NCBI GenBank assembly: GCA_964006375.1
Contig: OZ023267.1
Coordinates: 28,208,739 to 28,272,738 of the forward strand
Source of the DNA: Tillus elongatus
Lineage: Eukaryota; Arthropoda; Insecta; Coleoptera; Cleridae
DNA: 64,000 bases
Direction: 5' to 3'
In this document: positions 1 through 12,435 of the stretch, in pieces
How positions within the stretch are numbered: the stretch's first letter is position 1
Layout of the letters: every line of letters begins with the position of its first letter
Made by a program: the position numbers and the translations under genes
The notes under the pieces: generated by a model
The model's input: the letters and a program-made list of their open reading frames with translations, nothing else
Database searches by the model: none
What the model was told of the DNA's origin: nothing

Positions 1-302
1 CTGGACAGTGACAACTTGTGATGCATGGTACCTCATTTTCCCTTTGATTTCTGTGTTTGTTTATCAGGTTATTGTGTGTTAGTTTATAAGGTAGTGTGCT
101 GGATTTGTGGGAGTGTGATGCAGGTCTATGCATGTGCATTTTTTTTCTCATTGTTGGAATGGTTGAACTTTTAATAACGATTTTTATAACCATCTGTATT
201 TCTGGTTGTTGGTTGAGTAGAGTAGCAATTTGCTAGACTTCGCCAACGTGCAATGCTTAATTTTGTCATAATTTATGTACGATATAGCTTATTAATAAAG
301 CC

Positions 303-416
<114 letters not shown>

Positions 417-426
417 TTGTTGTTGT

Positions 427-1065
427 CAGAGAGCACTATTAAATTGCTTGTTGAGGCAGAAGATATAGTTAAGCAAAACTAGAGATCTTATCTACTGACA
501 GAAGAGTACTAGTAAAAAATTGCTTATAAAAATACAAATAAAACGCAAAGTTTTATAGACCCCAGTTTTACCTTAGAGATATTTTTGGGTATGTTTAATT
601 TATTTGACATATTATATGAAAGCTTTAATGATTGATTGTTACTTTAAAACTGTTCTTTGCTTAACCACCTTGTCTTAGAACTTTAATTTTAAATAATAAA
701 TTTAACATAAAAATAATCATTATTATAACGTTAACAATCGAACATCTTAGTTTTAGCTCCACAGTCTCATAGTAGTAGCTAGGTAAGGAAAACTTGTAGT
801 TATAAAGACAAACTTACAATGATTTTCTACTATTTCAAAAGCATCTGCACAAAATGTTTTTCCACACCTTGTATATCATATGTAATGATACAATAGAGTT
901 CGGAAATGCTCACCTTCAAGTACTGTGGCAACAACTTGACTTGCGGTAATGCCCTCTTATCTGCAGCGCTCATCGACGGCCCATGCATTCCTGAAATCAT
1001 TAAGATGAGGACATTTCATCAGATCAGTAGGTTAAATCGATTAAGCGATTATTGTGTTTGCCTAC
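427..1065. other. AT-rich sequence left of arylsulfatase exon 2
   Basis: No recognisable coding exon or repeat end was found on either strand. It would belong to the next arylsulfatase intron if the gene continues to the left. Confidence 0.4.
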
Positions 1066-1225
1066 CCATTCGCATCGGGTACTTCCCCGTTAGTAAAGCA
1101 GCTCTAGATGGGGTGCCAACCGACTGTACGTAGTGACTGTTGAGGATGACACCATTATAAGCTAAAGCATCTATGTTTGGTGTTGGAATCTGATTGCTTC
1201 CGTGAAAGCTTACGTCATTCCATCC
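1066..1225 (-). CDS. arylsulfatase B-like, exon 2 (sulfatase signature with Cys-to-Gly change)
   Basis: This 160-nt exon reads [23 protein letters not shown] and [18 protein letters not shown], a very close match to insect arylsulfatase B/J. It is bounded by a good acceptor (TTGATTTCAG) and a donor (ATGG|GTAGGC), entering in phase 0 and leaving in phase 1. In active sulfatases the first residue of CxPSR is a cysteine that is oxidised to formylglycine and carries out catalysis. Here that codon is GGC (Gly) instead of TGC, while the rest of the signature is intact. The product would be a catalytically dead sulfatase, a recently decayed copy, or the base is a sequence error. Later exons were not found between 1 and 1065 and should lie to the left of the window. 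Confidence 0.9.
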
Positions 1226-2685
1226 CTGAAATCAAATGAGCTTTTTACCATTTAAGAAAGATTTATCGTAGTAAGTTAAAAACTATTTTCATATCAGCCA
1301 CCTCGTCATTTTAATAGTCATAACACATTTTAAAATCTATGGTAATTAAAACAACGTTTATGTGAGTGGTAATAATATTATTTAATATATTTTATACAAT
1401 ATCAGTTAGCAACAACTGTGGCAACCTATCAAGAGTAAAAACCAGTTTTATTTAAACTGAAGGGTGTGAATCTTTTACGTGCTTAAACATCGTATGGTGT
1501 ACGACACCGATTGCAAAGCGCTTGTTTTTGAACGGTACAGCGTACAAACTTTTCACTTGCTTAGACACAATGGCACAAACTAGAAATATGTCACTTTGTC
1601 GCCTCAATTGCTATATTAAATTAACGAGCGTTGTCGTTGATCACAGGACGACTTAAAAGTTCCGGGAACTTGAAGGTAGCAAACGACAGACGGCTTGTCT
1701 ATCTTAAGTTACTGAAATCCTATAAAAAAGTTGCAGCCTCTTTAACTACACATAATAGTTTTGGAACTTCTTGGTGTATATTCTTGAGGCAGTCACGTTT
1801 CCGCTACTTGAAGTAGTGGATGTTACTATTTGTGGCTACTATCTAATAGTAGTTACTTTTCAAATTAACTATCAAAAATTTTTCACCCTACAGTCTCATA
1901 AAGAATGAATGTTCCATCAGAACAGCATGCGATGAGATATTCAGCAAGTCTGGTAGACTGTGTAATGTGTGTGATCCAATCTTAATGACATACGTCAATA
2001 AAAACTCACTTGATCAATAAACAAAACATTACAGACAAGGGTAAAGTAACCAGCGACAATGAACCATCTAGGATTTGGGGCCACGAAGGAGAGACAGAGT
2101 TCTGTCAAGGTCTACCGGCTGTCTAGGGCAACCCTGAGCAGCCCTACAATATCCTGACCGGCTTGTTCCTAAGCAGCAACAATCCATGCGTCTTCACTTG
2201 GGCCCACATGAAACATCACCTGGGAACAAAGTTAAGTACCTGGCTCATCTGTCTTTCTTTCATTTAGTTCATTTTAAAATCTCATAATAACTTGCAGGCA
2301 AAAAAAGCCAGCACAAGACAGACAAGGTAGTGACAAGTCTGTGATACTGGCAGTTGCGTTTCGCCATGTCGTCGCTACGTGAAAGCGACGATGTTGGCAC
2401 GTAGCCGGTTAAGTTTCCGATATCACGCGGTAACGTTGCAACCATTTCCAATTTTGGTGGTTGCTCCGTGATAGGAGCGTTCCTATAACGGATCACTCAC
2501 TGGCCACAAAATTCTTAGAAGTTATCACGATAGTCGCTACCACATTCTAGCGACCAACTGTGCTAGTTGTGATATCCATAAGAAATGTCAAATATTTCTG
2601 CAACATGTTTCAGCCTAACATATCGATATTCTAACCCTAATTCATAGACAGAATCAATGTTTCTCGAGTGGTCACATAAATTGTT
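1226..2685. other. unassigned intronic sequence
   Basis: No exon, transposase or known repeat end was recognised. The stretch at 2040-2260 is G+C richer and could be an old element fragment, but nothing identifiable is visible. Confidence 0.4.
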
Positions 2686-3012
2686 TTTTTTTTCTTTAAC
2701 GTCGGCATATTTCCGCGACTATGCCAAGCACCCACGCCAGGTAAAAGTTTCACCTCATTATGCTGGATTTTTCCCCAACCCCTGCCTTTATATAGGGAGA
2801 GTGAGGATATTTAACGTGCCCAACATCGTATAAACACGGGATCGACAAAGGGCGGAACGTGCAAACATTTAATTTGCTAAAATACGATGCCACAACCTCG
2901 GTTAATGTTAATGTCACAGTATGTACTGAAAAAGCGATGGAAGAACCCTAAGTTCGAACCCAGTTCCATTCGGTTCAGAGGCACCCGTTCTTGCCCCTGG
3001 ACCACCGAAAGG
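2686..3012 (-). repeat. tRNA-derived SINE, copy 1 (diverged)
   Basis: Reverse-complement copy of the family seen better at 12436-12781. The head with the degenerate A box is at the right end; the body with the GGGCACGTTAAA-type segment and the tail toward TTTCTTTAACGTCGGC are at the left end. Confidence 0.8.
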
Positions 3013-3066
3013 CTAAATTGGTCTTCCATAGCCGAGCTCACCTTTAACATTAATTCGCCCTTTTAG

Positions 3067-4105
<1,039 letters not shown>

Positions 4106-4422
4106 GGATGCAGCTAGTGCCTTATGGTAGCGAATTTTGATCAAATGCTTCATATTTGAATAGCCCAATTTGCTGTTAACCTATAAGGTTGACCAAGAAA
4201 CTAGTTTTTGCGGGAACACTTTAAGTTTACTTTTGGAAATTTTTGTACATTTTCACACAATAAAGTTATTTTTATGAAACATAGCACATTGTTTTTACTA
4301 TATAGGTTATACTGGTAACCAAAATTGATGCCTGCTTTCTTAAATAAAAAGAAAACAGACATATTTGCAATAAAAATATATATTTAAGAAAATTCGCTAC
4401 CATAACGCACTTGCTGTGTCCC
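4106..4422. repeat. MITE of the GACGCAGCAAGTGCG family, complete copy
   Basis: About 317 bp with inverted termini: GGATGCAGCTAGTGCCTTAT at the left and the matching ATAACGCACTTGCTGTGTCC at the right. No ORF. The terminal 15 bp itself forms a small hairpin (ACGCA-loop-TGCGT). Confidence 0.85.
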
Positions 4423-6084
4423 GAGTTTTTTTAAATTTCGCAACACAGTTTTTATTAGCAGTATATCTTAGTCATCTACCATATCAGCAAAATACTTTTA
4501 AAAATATTTTTACCTATCCAACTGTTTTTCAGACACGCTGCGTTTGAAAACGTTTTCGTCACTATTTAACTTTTGAATATCAAACTTCGAAAGCTTATTT
4601 ATGAGTGATTGTAATTCACATAAACTAAATTTAATTTTCGGTATTGGAAAGTTTCAAGGCAGGCTAGATATCAATTCATATACCCTCGTATGCTACTGAA
4701 AATATATATGTATCAAGGAAATGTGTGGTTTATTTTTATTTAGTCGATTATGGGAGGGTCCTTCATTGTGTAAAGCATAGAGAGATAATAAATTCTGTTC
4801 ACAGTTGGGGACCTGGAAGATAAAAACCTCGCCATCATTAAAAATTTATATTAGGGAAAAATAGCATGTGTTCATATTGGCGACAGACGAGCGAAGAGGA
4901 AAACCTGTACGCTAGTGATGTGCCCATTTACTTCTTCCACTAAAGTTTCACTCACAAGATATCTTCAATTGCACTAATCTATTTAACAAAAAAATTAAAC
5001 TAGCCATTTTCTTGGTAGATAGATTAGTGCCATTTCTTGAAGTGAAAGTAGATATAGCAAAGTATTAGAGGTAATTAAGAACATGACTAAATATAACAAA
5101 TAATCGGTTGGTTTAGTGGAGAAATTCGTTAGTAGGCACAAAACAAAGAAAATGTTAAAGAAGATAAAGTATACAAAAAGTTGACCTGCTTTCCATTTGA
5201 AACGCGAAGCACGAGGGGTCTCGAAAGCGTTTGTAAGAGAATTCATTGCAGCTAACTTTTTCTACAAATTATTATTCAAAGAAATTTGTTGGGTAATCCA
5301 AAAGATAGGGCTAAAGCCGCTGAAACGTAAGGTATCTGTGACATAAGTTGTAAATAGCCATTGAAACCAGATTTATAGACATCTGGCACATCTGACCCAA
5401 CTAGGAATTTTATATTTTATTATAGTTGTGAAAATGTTTTCGGCAAACAGTTTATAAAATTATCTCACTCCCTGAATTTTTTACAATGTGTTTATAAAAC
5501 AGCTATAAATCCAAAATTAGCACTATTTTATAAAATACTTCAGTATCCGTAAATATTTATAAAGCCCTTTGTAAACATTACGAAACAATTTTATCAACAT
5601 TACTGCGACTCTAAAAAAATGTCAACACTGACCAAGGTTTATAGATTAGACAGGTTGTCTGGTAACTCGGAGACGGGAGAAACGCGAGAGGAGGGTAATA
5701 CGTCATGTGAAGTCTAAATGCCAAAAGTTTAAGTTTGGCTTTGGTGCCTTAAATAATATTTATTAGAAATTTAGGTAACTTTTAATGTGTTTGCTAAAAA
5801 TTTGTCGAAAACGATCAGTTACAGACATATTTTAACGTTTATTTTGTACGAAATAGCAGTTAAATGGAAACTATTATCTTAAAGAGTGTATATTATTTTT
5901 TAAGGTGTTTTGTTGTAATGTTGTAAACATAAGTGTACAAAATTAACCTAAAGACGAATTGGATGTTATTTAATCAAGAATTAAATCGGCAATTCATCAT
6001 AATGGTAGATATGTGTTTAATTTCAAAAAATAAATTATACATACTTAAAAAAGAAGCCAATAGATAACCTAAATATCCTTTTAG
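4423..6084. other. unassigned AT-rich sequence upstream of the THAP exon
   Basis: No conserved coding stretch was recognised. A G+C-richer patch at 5655-5705 could be a promoter or element end but has no clear motif. Confidence 0.4.
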
Positions 6085-6363
6085 ATGTCCAGTGGAACAA
6101 TTTGTAATATATCAACGTGTAAAAATAATACTAAAACAGCAAAGAGAAGTGGAGAGACACGTTCCTTCTTTTCTTTTCCTAAAGGGTCCAATATTCAAAA
6201 AGAATGGGTAGAAAAATGTTATCGCAAAGGTGTCTGGAATGTTCCAAAAAAAAATTGCAGTAAGCATTTTAAACCTGAGGATTTTGAAGATAAGTTGCAG
6301 GCTAAGATGATAAATACACAACCGACGCATCTAAAAAAAATCAGGTACAAATCTAATCCATAA
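6085..6363 (+). CDS. THAP-type zinc-finger protein (single exon or fragment)
   Basis: The 92-residue product is essentially one THAP domain, a sequence-specific DNA-binding fold shared by P-element transposase and many animal regulators. The C2CH zinc ligands are visible as C7, C12 and the later C-SKH pair, with the conserved W of KEWVEKC, the F of CSKHF and DF two residues on. Nothing recognisable follows the domain. The ATG is directly preceded by a pyrimidine-AG (ATCCTTTTAG), and near the end ATCAG|GTACAA could be a donor, so this may be an internal exon of a longer gene. It is convergent with the recombinase gene, 300 bp away. Confidence 0.75.
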   Translation: MSSGTICNISTCKNNTKTAKRSGETRSFFSFPKGSNIQKEWVEKCYRKGVWNVPKKNCSKHFKPEDFEDKLQAKMINTQPTHLKKIRYKSNP

Positions 6364-6403
6364 ACCTTGAACACTGACAACATAATAGTAATTTACGTTA
6401 CAA

Positions 6404-6503
6404 GTCCGGAAAATACTGTTTTTTTGGACGAGTCGACAAAATTCTATGACGAGCCGTAGGCGAGTCCTGGAAGTCTGCGAGTCCAAAAAAACTGTTTTCG
6501 GAC
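6404..6503. repeat. imperfect inverted repeat downstream of both THAP and recombinase genes
   Basis: GTCCGGAAAATACTG with TTTTTTTGGAC (6404-6428) is matched in reverse by GTCCAAAAAAACTG with TTTTCGGAC (6481-6503). The 52-bp centre has several GACGAG/GCGAGTC repeats. It lies between the convergent THAP and recombinase reading frames and could be an element end or recombination site. Confidence 0.6.
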
Positions 6504-6662
6504 GTGTTGCGTACACTATTTTTTCGGCAACCGTGTAGAATAACAAATCAATGACACATTTCTTTATTATATTTCTTTGTAGAACAAAATTTCGAACATT
6601 TTAATTCTTATTTGTATTAAATATTGAAATTCGAACAGAATATAGGTACTAACAGAAACATT

Positions 6663-7778
6663 CTAATTCTTATTTATATTAATATTTATATTAAAATTCG
6701 AGCAATTGCTAATATTGAAAGGATTTAATTTGTTTGAAATGCTTGGTATATTTAAATGCCTTTTGTAGTCAGAACAAGAAGGTAAAGTTTCCGTTTCATA
6801 TTGATTGTTTTCATCTGATAATTTTTGAATGGTATTGGCAATTTTAATTTTGTTTGTTAGTGAATTATCTATATATCCTTCAGCGACATTGGTAGACTTC
6901 CAGCCACCGTGTCTCTTCAAATTTGTGATGTTTCCACCATTATCAGCAAATATTGTCGCTGAAGTTCGACGCATGCTATGGCCTGTGTAATTTTTAGGAT
7001 TGGGTAAATTTAAAAATTCTGCAATTCTTAATCCGAGATTCCCAAAACTGTGGATACCAACGGACTGAATCGAACATTTTCCTTTTTTGTAATTCACGAA
7101 TAATCTGTTATGTGGAGTATGGGATGGCCGTAAAGATAAATATTGCCTATACAACAGTAGGTTTTCTTGTCCAATTACAACAAAAGTTCTCTCAATATGT
7201 GTTTTAGAATCTGGTATTTTCACAAGCAACATGTCTTCTTTGTCGTTTATTAGATCAATTGACATTTTTGTTAGTTCTTTCCGTCTACACGAACCGGCTG
7301 ACCCAACAATTGTTGCTACCTGAAAATGAAGCGAATTAAGTTGATACTTTTATATCCTACAATCGTAATATTTTGTTAAAATTACCTTTAGCATTAGATA
7401 TGTTTCATTATCTGCTTCTCTAATGAATTTGATTTGCTCGCTGCTGAAGACTTCTGATTTCTTTGCTTTATAACCAACATTTTTCCTTTTAAGAAATGCG
7501 ATTACCTTTGGGAAAGTGGCTATGTTTACATTTTTCTTCACTAAAATGGTACTTTTCAACATAGAGTACATGCTCCACAGGGTAGAGGATTTGACAGTTT
7601 CAGATTTTTGCGCCAAGTAAGCTAAAATTACATCCTCTGTAATAGTTTTGCATTTCTTCATATCCATCCATCTCATGGACTTTGATTTTTCAGGCAATAA
7701 TTGTGCTGTAGCAGCAGCTGCTGTATTGGAAATTTCGTAAGGCACATTTTCAAACTCACCATCGCTGTTACTTTCCAT
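6663..7778 (-). CDS. Crypton-like tyrosine recombinase, two exons
   Basis: The coding sequence is complement(join(6663..7319,7386..7778)), 349 residues. The 66-bp intron (7320-7385) has GT...TTTTCAG ends, and splicing joins YLMLK to VATIVGSAGSCRRKEL, restoring the first catalytic box. The catalytic set of tyrosine recombinases is complete: R in GSCRRKEL, H-x-x-R in GHSMRRTSAT, the H/W position in RHGGWKS, and Y in AEGYID. The first 130 residues match a core-binding domain. Such enzymes cut and religate DNA through the tyrosine. Size, intron and lack of reverse transcriptase point to a Crypton-type DNA transposon or a derived host gene rather than a DIRS element. All frames and catalytic residues are intact. 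Confidence 0.88.
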
Positions 7779-7961
7779 AGTTTATTGCGACAATTGCGAC
7801 CAAAAACCATGCAAAGTTTCGAAAATTAAAATGTCAACTAATTTCATTTCAGATAGCTGTCAGTCGTTATTTCGTTGCTATGGTAATGTTCAACTGTATT
7901 TCTCAAAATCATACCTATCAAGATTTTCATATTCACAATGACAACAACGTTGTGATTCTTC

Positions 7962-8003
7962 CCGGCCTAGTCCGGGAAGTACGTACTTCCCGTACTAGGC
8001 CGG
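7962..8003. promoter_or_regulatory. 42-bp palindrome upstream of the recombinase gene
   Basis: CCGGCCTAGTCCGGGAAGTAC is followed at once by its reverse complement with one mismatch and no spacer. It lies 184 bp upstream of the recombinase start codon and is unusually G+C rich for this window. It could be the recombinase core site, an element end or an operator; position and symmetry are the only evidence. Confidence 0.6.
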
Positions 8004-8424
8004 AGAAATGCTACTTTCTCAAAGAAAAAGCGTTCGGGAAGTGGGTACTAAATAAACTGCCCGTTGGCTAATATTTTTTCTAAATTCTATATCTTTGTCA
8101 AATTCCAGGGTAAAACTACAATCTACAATGGTCTCTAAATTACCCAATTACCTTAGCTGGCGCAGCTGGGATACATTCTGTTGATTCCTTCTTTTGATTA
8201 AAGCGATGTGTTATTTTTCAGTGCCAACACCAATTATGTTTTTATTAAACATCATATCTTTGTAACACATCGTTGATCTTTTTTGAAAAGCATCACTTTA
8301 ATTTTTTTCGTTTTCCGTATATCGGACATTTTTAATTATTTTTTAAAATTGCAAATCGAAGACAAAATTTTTATTCATGTTAGTTGCTTTAACCAAAATT
8401 CTTTATTTTATTAAATTATTTGCA

Positions 8425-9100
8425 GAGAACTAATTTAAAATAGACCCTTTATGTGATGCTTTGGTAGCAGTTTCAATTATTTACTTAATTCTAATAACGA
8501 ATCAGCTTACGCTTATTATTTAGCGTTTTTTTTTAATTGGGCAAAGTAGAAGTTTTTTATGGAGAAACGGTGTTGGTAAGTAGTTTCTCCTTTCTATGGA
8601 CTTCTGTAAGGTGAGTTTTTTACAGTTTGCATTTCTAGCTCCGTTGTAGCATGTTTACCTTGCACAGAACATCAAATTTACTTTAGGTCCTTAACTGTAT
8701 TGTGGAGTTGAGATCACAACATTCGTCCGATGGTTAATGCATAAACGGGTTCCTCTAAGCATGTTTCTGTTTTTTTGTTTTTTCTCAAAAACGAGCAATG
8801 CGCTAATCTGCTAATTTACCTGTAAATGTTATTAATATTTAAAAAAAAATGGAAACAACGCTCGTGCCTCGTATAAAGTTCTCTTCGTCATTTTAACTTT
8901 AATTTCCTTCTCCCGTTTCGCATCTGTTCAACACATTGGGCACAGAAAATATAGGAATTTACTTAAAATTGTCATTTATAATTGAAGGAAAATAAAACTT
9001 GTTCTGGGTATGCAACGAAAAATTCACACAAAATAGAATAATTCCTAGATCCTAAAACCTACTGCGACGCTATAATGAAACCAAGTTAAATGAGACGAAA
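8425..9100 (+). repeat. interspersed repeat of about 680 bp, copy 1
   Basis: Nearly the same sequence recurs at 16675-17335 in the same orientation, including the stem GGAGAAAC...GTTTCTCC and the segment around TGCATTTCTAGCTCCGTTG. No ORF. It seems to be another block of the composite repeat family. Confidence 0.8.
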
Positions 9101-10019
9101 ACCATTTCAAGTTAAGGGATCGAAAAATGTTCAAACAGTAAAATAAGCTTCCGTACTCAAAAAAAAAACAAGATTCTTATAAGGCGTAATACAATAGTGC
9201 ATAATATTCCACGGCAACAGTACATGTCATATTCAACTGACATTATTTTGATAAATGTCAGATCTACTTTCAAAGTCAAGATCTATAAATATGTTTTATA
9301 AATCTTGTTTCAAAGTGACATGTAAATAAGTATTTTGTTTTCTCACATTTGTAATACAAATGTAGGCATGCTCTTCTTCTTATATTTATATATTTATTTT
9401 TGGCCATCACAATTTTACTCATAGAGTTGGATACAATTTTAGCGACTTTTGAATTTTGAAAAGATTTCTTCAAATCAGCGCGATCTAGTCCCCATAGAAC
9501 CAATATGCGGGTAAGTTTCAGTTTTTATCTGTTTTCATATATACAGGGTGACGCATTTCTCTGGTAAAGCTCAATATATCGATTATTATACAAGATATGA
9601 GAAAAAATTTGTATATGTTAATTATACGATGTCTGGAGCTGCATCTTATAAAATTATTTTTACAATCGCAGGTGGCCCATAAGTCGCTGGTGATGCAATT
9701 TTTTTCCTAATCGAACATGCCCTTTATTATTGCAATTTTTGCATTTTCCATCGAAAGATAATGCATCTTTGTAAGAAAATAAATTCGGGACTCAGCAAGT
9801 GCGTTATGGTAGCGAGTTTTCATCAAATGTTTTTTCGATAGCTTAATTTACTATTAACCTAAGGTTCGTTGGCCAGGAAATCAGTTTCTTAAGCATATTT
9901 TAAGTTCATTTTCGGAAGATTTTTGTACATTTTCAAACAGTAAAGTTATTTTGATGAAATATGGTACATTGTTTCTTCTATATAGGTTATACTGGTAACC
10001 AAATTTGATGCAAGCTTTC

Positions 10020-10021
<2 letters not shown>

Positions 10022-10101
<80 letters not shown>
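10022..10101. repeat. (TA)n microsatellite, left flank of mariner A
   Basis: Pure TA run of about 80 bp directly abutting the CAGGGTCGC terminus of the mariner. Confidence 0.97.
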
Positions 10102-10104
<3 letters not shown>

Positions 10105-12163
10105 GGTCGCTGATAAGTCTGGAAACGGTCGATTATCCGGGAAAATATACAAGGTGTCGAAAAAAGTTTTATACAAAAGTTTTTGGGTTCTTCAATGTCT
10201 ACTAGGCGGTGATAATTTCATTTATACAGGGTTGGTCATACAGGCGTGGCACACCAATATTAATTTTTTTTAATGGAACACCCTATATATTATTCGATAT
10301 TTCAATCCTTCTCTTAATTTTGAGCAACATTTATCAGAAGCATGATGTACATAAACTCAATCGTTTCCGGGTAAAAAAATAAATAAAAATAAACGCTATT
10401 GTTTTTAAAATCTATTGGATGAAGAACAAAAATAAATGAAAAGTAGAATATCTCTTGAAAACAATCTGTGAGTGTGAAAAGAACCGGTTGCGATGTTTTT
10501 AACATTGTTTGGAATCCTATTTTATAAGATGTTCAAAGTGTTCTCCATTGACCTCCTGACAATAATGAATTCGCTTAACAAAACATTGCACTGCATTTAC
10601 AAGAGCGTTTTGAGGAATGTTATTAATTTCATGCACAATCCTTGCTTGCAACTCTTCAATATTCTGTGGTCTATTTTGGTAAATTAAATTTTTTACATGA
10701 CCCCCACAAAAAAAAGTCAAGCGGCGTCATGTCGGGAGACCTAGCTGGCCATTCAATAGTTCCCCTGCGCCATATCCATCTGCCAGGAAAGGTTTGATTC
10801 AGATATTCCCGTACCTCAATTCCAAAATGAGGGGGTGCCCCATCCTGCTGAAACCATATTTCTTCCGCTGGTAGATTTGGGTCGTTATTGTTCGGAAATA
10901 ATCGACTAACGTCTGGAACAATTGATTCTTGCAAAAGTGTCAAATATCGAGCAGAGTTCAAATTACCGTGTATAAAATAAGGTCCTATGATATGTCCACC
11001 AATAATAGCACACCAAACATTTACTTTTTGCGGTCTTTGGGTGTGAATTTGTTCCATCCAATGTGGGTTTTCGTCTGACCAGTACCTACAGTTGTGTCGG
11101 TTGACTTGTCCATTCAAACAAAATGTAGATTCGTCGGAAAACAAAATGTGGTTGGCAAAGTTAAAATTTTGGCGTAACTTCTCCATAATAAGTTCACAGA
11201 ACTCGATTCTGCGATCAAAATCGTCTTCACTCAGTTCTTGCAATAAATGAATTTTATATGGACGGAACTTTTCCCGCTTCGTAATCTTTTGAATTGAATA
11301 TCGACTCATATTGTGATTTAAAGCCAATTGCTGTGCCGAAGTTTTCGGATTTTCCACCACATCCAATATTACATTCAAAGAATTTTCTTCATTTGTAACG
11401 GTTACTGGCCTTCCAGTTCTAGGTTTATCCTTGATACCGCCAGTTTCGTGAAAACGATGCAAAGTTTTCGAAACTGTGGATTTGGAGATCGATTCCCGCT
11501 CAGGATGCAACTCATTGAACATAATCACCACTTGAGCAAAACTTCGTGTTCTATCACCGTACCCTATCATCGTTAAAATTTCGATACGTTCGGTTTCACT
11601 TAAACTTGCCATTTTGCACAAAAACTGTTGACACTAAATTACTAATGTTTCAAAACTGTTGACACTGAATGAATGTTTGACATTCGTTGTCCTGGAAACA
11701 TTTTAAAACAAAATAATAATACTGCGTTTCTTATGGGCATCTTATCTTATCTTGGGATTCCAAACAATGTTAAAAACATCGCAACCGGTTCTTTTCACAC
11801 TCACAGATTGTTTTCAAGAGATATTCTACTTTTCATTTATTTTTGTTCTTCATCCAATAGATTTTAAAAACAGTAGCGTTTATTTTTATTTATTTTTTTA
11901 CCCGGAAACGATTGAGTTTAGGTACATTATGCTTCTCATAAATGTTGCTCAAAATTAAGAGAAGGATTGAAATATCGAATAATATATAGGGTGTTCTATT
12001 AAAAAAAAAAATATTGGTGTGCCACGCCTGTATGACCAACCCTGTATAAATAAAATTATCACCGCCTAGTAGACATTGAAGAACCCAAAAACTTTTGTAT
12101 AAAACTTTTTTCGACACCTTGTATATTTTCCCGGATAATCGACCGTTTCCAGACTTATCAGCG

Positions 12164-12168
<5 letters not shown>
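10102..12168 (-). mobile_element. mariner-like transposon A (DD41D) with 415-bp terminal inverted repeats
   Basis: The 2.07-kb element has long inverted repeats, 10102-10517 and 11755-12168, with outer ends CAGGGTCGCTGATAAG at the left and TAGGGTCGCTGATAAG, read inward, at the right. It contains one transposase gene on the minus strand and is flanked on both sides by (TA)n, consistent with TA target duplication. Such long repeats are unusual for mariners, which normally have 20-40 bp. Confidence 0.92.
10517..11621 (-). pseudogene. mariner A transposase, one-base frameshift
   Basis: The product starts with MASLSETERIEIL (possibly from the ATG three codons upstream) and has an N-terminal helix-turn-helix region with a GRPV motif near residue 70. 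The catalytic DDE/D domain follows: D1 in LFSDEST, D2 in WFQQDGAPPH, D3 in MTPLDFFLWG. There are 41 residues between D2 and D3, the DD41D spacing. In D3's motif a run of five G (10701-10705 on the other strand as C) has one base too many, so the frame shifts after LWG. The C-terminal 60 residues continue in the next frame from HVKNLIYQNRPQN to the stop at 10517. All three acidic residues precede the shift. The stop lies at the inner edge of the left TIR. Confidence 0.9.

Positions 12169-12242
<74 letters not shown>
12168..12242. repeat. (TA)n microsatellite, right flank of mariner A
   Basis: Pure TA run continuing the tract at 10022-10101 on the other side of the transposon. Confidence 0.95.
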
Positions 12243-12244
<2 letters not shown>

Positions 12245-12435
12245 TATTAAAAACATTTTTATGAAAATTCACTACCATAACGCCCTTGCTGCGTCCAGAC
12301 TTTTTTTTACATACACAGTTATTACAACAACAAAAATATCACTATTATTCGTGTTAACTTTATAAAGCAAGCAAGCAGTTCTTATACAATCAAGTTTACC
12401 TAAACAGCTCCCTCGTAGTACTTTATTTTATAGAA

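Larger units (their letters stand above)
9787..12296. repeat. MITE of the GACGCAGCAAGTGCG family, split by (TA)n and a mariner
   Basis: Left part 9787-10022 begins GGACTCAGCAAGTGCGTTAT; right part about 12242-12296 ends TAACGCCCTTGCTGCGTCC. The interruption is a (TA)n tract with a mariner inserted in it, which gives the order of events: MITE, then (TA)n expansion, then mariner. Confidence 0.85.

Noticed and set aside
906..1133. 75-codon ORF on the plus strand
   Set aside because: Antisense of the arylsulfatase exon, which is strongly supported on the minus strand.
10005..10205. ORF crossing the (TA)n tract into mariner A
   Set aside because: Artefact of the TA repeat and TIR; the transposase is on the other strand.
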